A DNA stretch of 64,000 nucleotides from Sanguinoderma infundibulare (Eukaryota; Basidiomycota; Agaricomycetes; Polyporales; Polyporaceae), in assembly GCA_032821775.1 (NCBI GenBank), contig JAVLRN010000004.1, positions 3,844,001 through 3,908,000 of the forward strand, in the 5' to 3' direction. This document shows positions 53,999 through 64,000 of this stretch, piece by piece. Below the pieces are notes generated by a model. It saw nothing but the letters and a program-made list of their open reading frames with translations. It ran no database searches and was not told the DNA's origin. The first letter of the stretch is position 1. Every line of letters begins with the position of its first letter. Both the position numbers and the translations under genes were made by a program.

Positions 53999-55459
53999 CC
54001 TGCTCAGTGAGGCTCAGCAACCTTTCGAGGAATACTTATATGTCTTCCCAACATCATAGCGCCGACATTGGCGGTGCCGCCGAGCCGCAGGCCGTCACCG
54101 CTTCCTTCCGCCTGAGAGCGCGTACCGGCACATCACACTGCGCTCCGGCGGGCAGTGTGATCTGATGGCGCAGGTGCACCGGAACAGTCAAGGCAGACTA
54201 TTGAACCTGACAATTCGAATCAAATAGCGGATTGGCTAGCCAACTGATCTCGTGTTTGTGAATTGTCAATGTGAACATTCACTTGCACAACGCGAATACG
54301 AATGCAGCGGGTCAAAAACATACGAAATTGGTCCGGATAACGACAGCCTCTCCGTACCCGAGGTTTCGTGATGTTGCTTCTCCTGGCTCGCTATGCGAAG
54401 TCTACAAGGCCGTTGAGCATAAGTAAGCGGTGAGTGGGGGGAAGAGCGTGTGGATACAGACCTGATCGGTGTTCAACAAGCGTGCCAAACGTGAATGTCT
54501 GCCTGCCGTTTACGGCCCTCCTGGGCCTCCGATGGTCCAGGAAGAACGAGAGGTTCAGTGTTGATGAGGTCTTGCGCTACCTCAGTCACCAAATGAGAGC
54601 ACTCGTCGATTTTCAGTCTTGAGCTACCTGGCGTCGGTTGCCAGAGGTTTCGAAGGAACACATACTACATGCAGGCCATCCGTTGGTCGTATGATGACAT
54701 ACGAGGTAAAGAACGAGCTCCGCAGCTGCCGAATGGAGCAAGGGCTTGAGAGGGAGAGCCAGAGGCATCTGAGAAAACCGAGAAACGGCAACCGAGGGAT
54801 TCGAACTCCGTGATCCCTTTGCTTAGTAAGCATGACTAACATCACTAGACGCCCGTGTGCAACCACGATGAGCGGCCTCAGTTGCCAAGGTTTGCCACCA
54901 TCACTTATGCCATCATGCACTCGTTCATTTGGTACGTGGAACTCGAGACCGGGCTCTGATGGAGGCTGATTGTGGTATGGCTTTCACAGGGTAGCATAAT
55001 CGTGGCTCGCAGTTTCGTGTCCACCGTTGAAGCACAAATAATGGCCGTAGCGGACTTCATGATTTTCCGTTTGGTCATGCAATCATCTCAGGCGCATTGC
55101 GGATATGGGGCAAAAGGCAGCCTGACAGGTTCCGTTGAGGGGTACTGGGATCCATGGGCAAGGCGCTCTGTACGGTAAGAACTGTTGATTTTCAAGCCCA
55201 ATAACTAATCAATCCCTTGACTACCCCACCAGACGTCATGTGAAACTTGCTGTTTCGATGTTAGATCGGAGCATGGCCCTGGCGCTTGCTTCACCTGGGC
55301 TCTGTATTTGCCCTGTACGGGACGAGCTGTACAACCTGGGAGTATAACATTCGACCAGGTACCGTCAATGCCGCTAGGGTTTCATATGAACGTTTTACCG
55401 CTGTGTGGCGCAGGCAATGAGTATAACTCGTTGTAAGCACCCCTCGCTCTTCCCCAGAC
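53999..55459. other. 1.46 kb intergenic region with a tRNA-like remnant
   Basis: No protein gene seen. On the minus strand at ~54783-54860 an A-box-like GGGCGTCTAGTGATGTTAG and a B-box AGTTCGAATCC at tRNA spacing, with a TTACT loop between, suggest a tRNA relic; the acceptor ends do not pair. The rest probably holds the promoters of the divergent hydrolase and oxidase genes. Confidence 0.35.
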
Positions 55460-58320
55460 ATGCGGTCTCTATCACTGCTCACGGTTTCGCTTTCTTTAGC
55501 ATCCCTCTCTGCAGCTGCTGCCATCGAAAGCATATCCCAGGAGCAGTGGAGTGCTCTGAATGCTTCCGTGAATGGCAGGCTCTATACAGCTGTTCCGTTC
55601 GCGCGCCCATGCTTCCAAGACGTGTTCCAAGGCGTTCTCGGAGACCATGATGCGAGTGCATGCACCTCGGTTCAGCAAAACTACACCAATCCTAGTGAGT
55701 GGATTCCCCATGATCGTAGAACGGCCACTCTGATGATATCTTGTGCAGCCGTTCGCCTGGGGGTCTTCGGGTCTTACATGAACGTTAGGATGTCTGCTCC
55801 GTCGATGTACTCCATTTCTCACTGGGGCATCTTGTAGACGGAATGGGAGACCTGTCAAGCAACTTCCGAGCAGTGCCTTCTCGACAATCTGAACCCCAGC
55901 GATCCGGTCGCCTTTTCTGCACCCCACAAGTGTGCTTTGGGAAGCATTCCGCGGTATTACGTGAGTCCAAAAGTAATCGCAAATGCTGATCCAACCAGAA
56001 TTTGATTCCCATCACAGATAGATGTCCGGGAGCCTTCCGATGTGCAGGCCGCCTTTACATTTTCCAACACCACAGGTGTACCCCTGGTTGTGAAAAATAC
56101 CGGGGTATGTCCGTCGCGGTGCCTCGATTCGAGACTTCTCGCCGACATTTGCGCTACAGCATGATTACAGTGGTCGGAGCAGCGGTGCCGCCTCGCTCGC
56201 GGTCTGGGTATGTGCTGCAGTATCGCTCGTCGCAGATAATGATTAACCATCTCTTAGCTGCACAACCTTCAGGGGGTAAATATGTGCCTCACAATACCCG
56301 GTGCCGCGTTATCCATTTTTCATTATAGATATCTTACAACCCGTCGTTCGTTCCCGCGGAATGTTCGGGTGGACGCATCGTACCCGGTGTTACATTCGGG
56401 GTGCGTCGACTCATCCCTCTCAAACGTGATGGAGCCGAAACACCAACTTGAATGGACAGGCTGGAACGAGCCAAGGTGCCCTATACGACTTTGCAGAAGC
56501 CAACAATATCACACTTCCAGGAGGAGCCGAACGGAGTGTTGCGGCTGCTGGAGGATATCTGCAGGCACGCTCTCTACCGAATGCCATCTAGCCACAATAC
56601 ACTAATGTTGTCGCACAGGGTGGCGGGCATAGGTGCGTCCAGTGGGTGATGCGTTTGACGCGCAACATTGACCTCGTGTCTCCTTGTTCAGCGCATTCTC
56701 CAATGCCTTTGGCCTCGCAGTAGATCGAGTGGTAAGATCCTGGGTCTTTCGTGGTCCACGTCGCATGATTTGTTGATTTGACCCATATCCTCAGCTCGAG
56801 GTGAAGGTCGTTACTCCTGATGGCGAATACCGCACAGCGAGCCCCTGTGAGAACGCGGACCTGTTCTTCGCCGTCCGCGGGGGAGGAGGTGGGACGTTTG
56901 GTGTCGTGCTTGAAGCGACGATGCTCGCACTCCCTCAGATAGCTTTCCCAACGTGCGTTTTACCCCTCTCCAGTACCATTGAGGTTGCTTACGTGCATGG
57001 ATCAGTGCCTTTATGAGTTTCCACTCTCCCGCTACCGATGAACTTCAGAGCAAATGGATGCAATTCTCGGTGTCAAACGCTCTCCGTTATGCCGAGACTG
57101 GTTCGTCCGATAGCACATGCCAATCGTGGGACGTTGATTGATCACACCTCTTTCAGGTTGGGGTGGATACATTCTCGTACGTTGGCCTCGGAGAATATTA
57201 CAGATCCCATTTATTTGACGTTGGGTGGAAGCCCCGGACAGGAATCATCTTCGCCAATCCGCTCATCAACATGTCCCAAGCCGCGAAGGAAATGGAGACT
57301 CTCAAGCACTTTGCCGCTTCGGTTAACGCTACATTTACCTTGACCTTGCAGCCGTCGTTCCTCTCATTCTTCAATACATTCATCCTCAACTCGAGCGTGG
57401 TATGTATAGCATATCACACTTCGATATGGTGGAAACGCGGCTTTGACGTTTGCGACCTCCTGACATCTGCAGCCAGTGGGCCTTCCATCCGTGACCACAT
57501 CCCGCCTGATACCGGCGGACAACTTCCGAACGGCCGTCAAGCAGACTGAACTTGTTCAGAGGCTCAACCCGGTACTCGACAACCCGGAGCCCCCGCTCAT
57601 TTTCGCCGTCGGGACGTTCTTCTTCAAGGCTGACAACGGGACGAGCGTGAACCCGATATGGCGCAAGTCACTCTGGCATGTGGGTGCCCGTCCCCGTTTC
57701 TCTTTGGTGCGGTTGCTGACCGGCGGAGCGTCCAATTTGCAGGTCGCCGCGGGAGGGTCGTGGAACTTCAACACGACTCTGGACGAGAAGAGCGCGATAT
57801 ACACCAATCTGTCCTCGCACATGGACAGCCTGCGCCATATCACGCCGGGCTCTGGCGCGTACTTCGTGAGCGACCCTCGCGGGCTATCATTTGCCCATTC
57901 GCGGCATGATGAGGCTGACTTGACGCATCGTGCTACGTCGCAGAACGAAGCCGACGTGCAGGAACCAGATCACACCGGTGAGTTCCTGGGCAGTCCTATG
58001 GACACGGGACCTGTATCTCAGTCCACCTCCCCCAGCTTCGTTCTGGGGAGACAATTATGACAGACTGGTCGCGATCAAGCGCACATAGTGAGTCCCCTCG
58101 TGGCCGTGCCACACCGAGTCACCGACTCTGACTCTCAGCTGACAACTCCCTTCATGGTAACAGCGATCCAAATCATCTGCTAGACTGTTGGCAATGCGGT
58201 ACGTCAACCCGGGGTGCACGCTCAGCTCCGTGTACATTCTAACAACCCAACGTCTGTACAATCCTGCGAACAGTGGACTCCAGGGGCCCTGCGGATGGGC
58301 GGTTCTCGTGTTATATATAG
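55460..58320 (+). CDS. secreted FAD-linked oxidase (berberine-bridge-enzyme type)
   Basis: About fifteen small exons with ~50-75 nt introns, all in phase. The protein starts with a signal peptide (MRSLSLLTVSLSLASLSAAA) and WSALNASVNGRL. It continues with CQATSEQCLLDNLNP, IDVREPSDVQAAFTFSNTTG and GVPLVVKNTG|HDYSGRSS, where His is the usual covalent FAD site. Then come NNITLPGGAERSVAAAGGYL and GGGHSAFSNAFGLAVDRV, LEVKVVTPDGEYR, LFFAVRGGGGGTFGVVLEAT, and the C-terminal SFWGDNYDRLVAIKRT and DPNHLLDCWQC before TAG at 58320. The second covalent Cys of bicovalent enzymes is absent (GGAERS). One intron, after GGYLQ (~56555), appears to use a GC donor. Family members oxidise alcohols, sugars or alkaloid-like metabolites outside the cell or in the secretory path; substrate unknown. 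Confidence 0.85.
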
Positions 58321-58826
58321 ACTCGGGACGCATTCATTCGATTTCGTTTTGCTGGCTTGTCGAGCACAAATTCGGTTCGATGCTGCTCCGCCTCCTGACC
58401 TAATCGCCGCAAACGGCCACGTCGATCCTCGTTATGAATACCTGTACTCTCACGCTAATGTTCCACAGCGCAACACGCAGATCTGCCGCTATCCTCTGGC
58501 CCCCTCACCTTTACCGTGGCAAACATGGTCAGAGTTCCGTGCGATGAGCGCACTACGATAGCCTGCCTTCCCAAACCTGCTGCGCGATTATGAGATGCTG
58601 AGCGCGACGCCAACTCGGAGGACCCTCTGGTCGTACCGATGTCATGGCAGCACCTACCGCACTCCCATCTATTTCAAACAACCTGTGACTGCTTTTGCGT
58701 ACCTCGGGCCCGCATCTTCGCAGGTCGTGCCGTACTCATACGCATTCAACACGACAGTTCACTCACATTGCACGAGCAACCTCTATATTACACGCTTGTA
58801 GAAACTGCCAGTCACGAGTGCCACAA
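58321..58826. other. intergenic stretch between convergent genes
   Basis: About 500 bp between the stop codons of the oxidase and the NRPS-like gene. Nothing recognised beyond likely 3' untranslated sequence. Confidence 0.4.
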
Positions 58827-61800
58827 TCACGTCTTCAAGAATCCAACACGCTCCCAGAACGCGATCCACCGCAGCACGTCTTCCTTCCCGAGCGGGTCGA
58901 GAGCGGAAAGGCTGGGCACGGTCTTCAGCGCCTTCTCCATGCTCAGCTGCACGTCATTTCGCTCGGATGAGAACGCCTCTTCGAAAAACTTGAGAAGGAC
59001 GTGCGCGGAGTCATGAGGCTCTGATCCAGTTGGAGCTTGTTCCGCCGCGCGGGCAGACTCTTGCAGCTTCGCCAACCACTCGGAAGAGGGCACGAGGGGC
59101 ACGCCGATGCGTTCGGCAACCTCTGCAAAGACGGTGTTCCAGGAAGTCGGGCTGGGCGAGGACAGGTGCAGGACTTCTTCATCGCTGTGCACCATCTTGA
59201 GGATGGCAGAGCTAGCGATATCGATGGGAAGCCATGCGACGTTCTGCAACACAACACAACGGGAGCATCATCAGCCGACTCGAACTGGCTGTGAATGCGG
59301 AGAACATCCTTACGCTGTCCGAGGCCGGCACGCACCCCATCCGCTTGCTCGCGCGCACGAGCGCGGGGACCCATTCTTTCCTGTTCCACCCGCCGCCGCG
59401 TGAGTCTCCGCTAAGTTGACCAACGCGGACGGATGTCGTCCGCAATCCTGTCTCTCTGCGCGCTTGCCCGAGGATTTGTTCTGTAACCCACTTGCTCTCG
59501 CCGTATCCTTGGCCGACCGCGAGTTCTGGACCGTAGTCCAACGTCTCCTGTGCCGGCGTCGTAGCAGCATAATCTGGTACGCGGTAGTGAGAAACGAGGA
59601 AAAGGAGAGCATGAGGAACTAGGCGCACTGTGCAATGCGCTGATGGAGCTGACGAACACCACGCGCGGGCCCAGAGGTCGCGGAGAGCCCAGCGCGAAGT
59701 CGATGATGTTACGTGCGCCAGCGATAAGCGGTTCAAACGACGGGAGCGTGACGTTGAAGTCAACGCGCCACGCTGGCATCCGCATCGTCAGCGATCTCTC
59801 CGCCGCTGCGTCGCGAAGAGAGACATACCGCTGTGCACGATATCTGTCGCTCTGCCTCGGATCTAGACATCGCATGAGCATCGTCAAGACGAGTGGGACA
59901 GACGACGCACCTCCGCCGCCAAACTCTCGCCCAGCCCCAGGTCAGGCTTCGCGAAGTCCGCCACATGAAGCGAGACCTTGTCCTGCCAATCCAGAAGACC
60001 TTCATCCAAAGCCCACGTCCTGAATATATCCCTTTGCCTAGCCGCGAGCTTCGAGCTGTCTCCAGATGTCTCGCGGTTGAGCGCGTACACCCGCGTTACA
60101 CTAGGATCGCTCAGCAGTTCCGCGAGGATGTGCGATCCAAGGCCGCCGGTTGTGCCCGTGATGACAAAGACCTCACCCGTGCCCGCATCTACAGCCGCGC
60201 TGCTCCTCCACCGCGCCTGCGGGAATCCAGAGCCGTACTTGTCAACGAGCGAGCGCATTTGCGCAAGGCGCTCAGCGCGCTTTTCCGCCTTGTTGACAGT
60301 CTTCCCGGCGACGACATCGCGAATGAAGGCAGCGAGCGCGACAATGGTGGGGTATGAGTACACGAAATGGAGTGGCACGTCGTGCACCGAGACCGTCGTC
60401 GTCCGCAGCGCGTGCAGGATCGTGTTGCGGATCCATGTCGCCTGTAAGCTACTCTGCAAGTGAGCTCGTTACTGGTGATGAGCGACATGGGATAGTACCT
60501 GTCGCATCCCTGCTGGAAGAGGTCGTCCCCGTCTTCGATTCCAGGGACGTTGAGGACGGTCTTCACGACGTTCTGGACATAAACAAGAACGCCCTCGTAC
60601 GTCCACTCTGCAGGTAGGGGCACGTCCACGTGGGACGACTCCTCGGCTTTCCTATACAGCTCGTCGATCTCGTCTTTATATTCGGACAGGGAGACGTGCC
60701 GGCGCGGAGTCCCCTTCGCTGTGAACTGGAACGGCTTTGATGGGGACGTCACGGCGATCATCTGCGCTAGCGTTAGCCTTTTGAAGCATCTGCACCGAGG
60801 ATGAGCCTCACTTCTTTGAATATGCGCGAGTGGGATGGTGCGAAGCTGTTGGCACGTTCGATGGTAGACCTACACAGCAGATCAGCTCATACAATAGAGG
60901 CACCAAGGGAGAGAACCTACCAAATGAGATTGCGGAACGCCTCGAGCTTAGACTCGTCAAGGGGGTCGAACGGTTCAGTGGGTTGGATGATGACGCCGTT
61001 CTGTAGGCGGCCGCGACCAAACATCACTGCGGCGCGAATGTGAGGGTCTCGGGACATTATTGTCTCTAAAACACGCATCAGCCTGCAGGCCGCACCCACA
61101 ACGCAGAACGGACGTTACTGACCCATAGGCACCGGATTGGTCTGAGGCAAGCAGTCAGTTAACAACAACTTACCCATGGTATAGAGCGCACCTTCTCGCC
61201 CGTAGACAGTGTGATCTGGTCATCCACGCGTCCGTACACCTTGAATAGGTCCGGGTCATCCGGGTGTTCTATGAACAAATCGCCTAGCGCGTATGCACGC
61301 CGACCATCCACTTCGCAATTGAACACATTCGGAGACCACGTAGGCGATTCCTGTAGTGCGAGACACTATCAGTTTCTAGACGACCCGAAAAGACGACAAA
61401 CAGACCAAAATAACAGGCTCAAACACGCCAGGAACCCCGTCTTGATACCGGCGCACGTACTCGAGGGGCTCCGAGAATCCGAAGTATTCCCAGTTGTCGC
61501 GCGTCCTGGTTATCGGCTTGTACCGTAGGAGTGCGCCGTACTCAGTCCTGTGAGATTAAGGTAGCTCAGACACTCGCTGTGACTGAAACTACGACCACAC
61601 TGACGCTCCGAAACCCGTCACGAGCTTGATGCCTTTATCGAACAGCATGTCTCCAGCTTGCTTGCTTAAGGGCCCACCGGCGTACGTCTATACAACATAA
61701 GTCAAAGCGCCAAATGGGGCACGTGGCACTTACGATGGACTTAAGGTTGTGCAGCCGGTCTAGAAGCTTCGGGTCCCGAGCCCACGCCTGTTGCGCATTG

Positions 61801-63052
61801 ATGAATTCCGGTACTCGTTCAAAGCAGTCGCACAAAGACGGACTCTTACCTCAAGGTACGCTGGGACACAGATCATGGCCGCGCAGTTCGTCGCAACCAC
61901 CGCGTTGAGGACAGATTCCGGAGTGGCCATTATGGGGGGCGAACATGGGCGGAAGTTTGTGATGACTGCGCCCGTTCCAGCCTGCGCAGCGATGCTCCGA
62001 TTGTTAGCTGCGAGCCCGTATACTGCACGATGGAACGAGTTACGCACTGGCCAGGTTATGGCGAATATGCCCATCATGTCTATGTTTGCCGAGTGAGGAC
62101 GTACCAATTCAGTGCAAATGGTGAGTACTCACGAAACATTGGCAAACAATGCATTGACACACGCACGCCACACATGTCTGTAACATCGAAGTCTGAAGAA
62201 TATTTTGTGAACATTTCCCAGTAAGAAGATTAGGACAAACGGTCGGAGATGGGACAAACGCTCGTACAGAGAGTAAATGGCCATCTCGCGAAGTTGCGAT
62301 GCAGCAAAGTGATAGGCTTCGGATGCGCGGTGGATCCTGTAACGTGTCACTTTAGGATTGCAAAGCCGGTTTGAAAGGATACATACCAGAGGAGTGCAAA
62401 ATGAGAGCAGGGGTATCTCCGGTCACAGGCACCCTATTTATCTCCGCCAAAGCATCATCGTTGTACATCTCTAGATAGGTAGGCAACGGAAGAAGCTGGA
62501 TGGCGTACTCATCCTTTGCAAGGAGATCCTTCGCCTCGATCGCGAGACGCTGCATGGCTGAATCAGGGCTGACCAAAAGCACGGAGACCGACGTCTTGCG
62601 GAGAAGTTGGACGACGGCTGGCGCAGAGTTTCTTATCGAGATCGGGAAGGGAGTGTGGCCGGCGTACATCGTACCCAGAATCAATGTAAAAAAGGTCGGG
62701 AAGTCTGAGCGGACAGTCAGAAGGGACCGAGAATCACAGGCGAATACATACCTGCAACAGCGAGGATACCGACGACACGATTGTGGGAGGCATCGCCTGA
62801 AGGTACGTAGCTTGTAACAAGCTGAGCCGCCTTCTGTATTCCTCGAAAGACTTCCTTGTGTCGCAGAGTATGAACAGATCCGTCCTCGTCATCGTATACG
62901 AAAACGGGGTGCTCCGGACTGTGTTCCGCATGAAAGGCATACTGCTCGGGGATCGTGAGCGGTCCGTAGAAAGGTGGGGGAGTCCAAGTCTTGCTGTCCA
63001 CGCCCTGATGAGCACGTATCTGAGACTTGAGCTTGGCTACGGCGGAGGCCAT
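58827..63052 (-). CDS. NRPS-like enzyme: adenylation-thiolation-reductase (A-T-R)
   Basis: The minus-strand ATG at 63052 (MASAVAKLKSQIRAHQG) starts a gene of about a dozen exons, ~1050 residues. Adenylation domain: core motif LILHSSG|STAHPKP across an intron, SMHCLPMF, LVTGFGASVW, GDLFIEHPDDPDLFKVYGRV then DDQITLSTGEK. Carrier domain: phosphopantetheine serine in QQGCDSLQATW (intron inside the serine codon). Thioester reductase: NADPH-binding VFVITGTTGGLGSHILAELL, YALNR and the SDR YGESK. The C-terminus is SWNTVFAEVAERI to WERVGFLKT at 58827. Such enzymes activate a carboxylic acid as AMP ester, load it on the carrier and release an aldehyde or alcohol. The acid is unknown. No lesion seen. 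A 5' fragment lies at 35031-35525. Convergent with the oxidase, possibly one pathway. Confidence 0.85.
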
Positions 63053-64000
63053 CGAGGCGACGGTGAAGAGGTAAGCCCGATGGTGTGGGAAGTATCGAGG
63101 GACGCCTGAAGAGCATATCTCGCATCGAACCGGTAAATTAAAGCCACCCGGTGGCTGTAATTTGGTTGCGCGTCCACATACAGCTATTTTCAGACCGATA
63201 GGCCCTCTCGCAAAAGAACACGTCTAGGTCGGTTAGTCTTCTGATATTGATGGGAGCTTGATCTGGCAGTCGAATGCCCCAATGGACGACCCAGCGCGGT
63301 CGGCGCCCCGATGGGAATTGGGGCCAGAGTACCGCAGCGTCTGGACGTCGGCTGTCAAGCCAGTGTCAAGCCGACATGGACGAGTTTCGTTCTGGAGGGC
63401 CTATTGTTATGCAAACAGCTGTAAAAGCCTGCTATTCATCACGTAAGGCTGCAACACCGGAACTTGAGGATAATTCAGCAACGTACAAGTGGTGACCAAG
63501 GTCAAAGCGAGATAGGTATGTAACCTTAACAACTTTCCGACCGACGAAAGTCACGAGGCGATGTATCCAAGCTTCTTGGACACAGAAGACGTTGGGCGCA
63601 TAGAAGTACAAGAGGTCTGGAGAGTCATGAGGCCGCCGCAGTTGGGTGGAGGAAGACTCGGAGGAACAGCAGCCTAGTACGTGACGCTCGTTTATTTGAT
63701 CCTGTTTGTCATCCGCCCAAATTAGGCACACTTTTGGCGCCGAAAGTCTCCGTTCTCGGTCATGGTGGCCAACTTTGTGCGATGCGGCGCCTTCCTGGCA
63801 TACTACTCTCAGTCACATTAAATCGCTGTATCAAACAGGTAAACTGCTGTTCGACACACTAAACCCTTTCGTCAACATGCGTACAGGTCGTCTTCATGCT
63901 TTCTCACCTGAGTACTGCCAAGTTCCGGGGCCGGCGAAGGGGACGGCGAAGAACATGATGTATTGAAAACGCGTCGCGCGCCCACACTATCGGATCGGTA
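63053..64000. other. terminal region, no secure gene
   Basis: About 950 bp upstream of the NRPS-like gene. Open segments at 63432-63731 (minus) and 63706-63966 (plus) lack family motifs and codon support. The NRPS-like promoter should be here; no motif recognised. Confidence 0.35.

Noticed and set aside
54783..54860. Functional tRNA gene on the minus strand
   Set aside because: A- and B-box-like sequences are present but acceptor and anticodon stems do not pair; kept only as a remnant in the intergenic entry.
55460..58320. FAD oxidase as a frameshifted pseudogene
   Set aside because: The apparent frame breaks are all explained by short introns with acceptable splice sites that restore phase and family motifs.
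63706..63966. 86-codon plus-strand frame near the window end
   Set aside because: No family motif, no coding-like context and no splice support; too weak to call.

Overview
The window is nuclear DNA of a basidiomycete fungus, most likely an Agaricomycete. The evidence is the many 50-60 nt GT-AG introns, the families present (BTB, F-box, MYND, DUF6534 membrane proteins, NRPS-like reductase, berberine-bridge-type oxidase) and a KDZ transposon carrying a TET/JBP oxygenase gene. It is a gene-poor, duplication-rich accessory region; only the last third, from about 48 kb, looks like ordinary gene space.

Layout. Positions 1-2645 hold broken copies of a methyltransferase, a BTB protein and the 5' part of an F-box gene. 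Positions ~2646-25644 are a ~23 kb KDZ-type DNA transposon. It has long, inverted, repeat-rich subterminal arms with CCGGCCGG-type motifs, ~215 bp tandem units and tRNA-like hairpins. Between the arms lie an intact-looking TET/JBP 2-oxoglutarate dioxygenase, a KDZ transposase with two in-frame TGA codons and a frameshift, and six uncharacterised genes. The 3' part of the same F-box gene resumes just after the element, so the element appears to have inserted into it. A frameshifted MYND gene follows.

Positions 28-45 kb alternate intact genes (two DUF6534 membrane proteins, a SAM methyltransferase, a MYND protein, an F-box protein) with fragments (NRPS-like adenylation domain, acetyltransferase 3' end), tRNA-like blocks and a 1.5 kb TIR element. 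The F-box/MYND pair at 36.5-40.2 kb on the minus strand is an inverted copy of the pair split by the transposon, and methyltransferase pieces lie outside both copies. Most of this region therefore looks like an inverted segmental duplication that has been rearranged.

Positions 46-48 kb hold a second TIR-bounded sequence and a third methyltransferase fragment. From 48 kb there is an Hsp70 gene with a divergent sequence and a frameshift just before its EEVD tail, two BTB N-terminal fragments, a secreted TAP-like serine hydrolase, a multi-exon secreted FAD-linked oxidase and a convergent NRPS-like A-T-R enzyme. The last two may be a small secondary-metabolism pair.

Exon boundaries were placed by eye from splice consensus and reading phase. 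Where a phase could not be reconciled this is stated.
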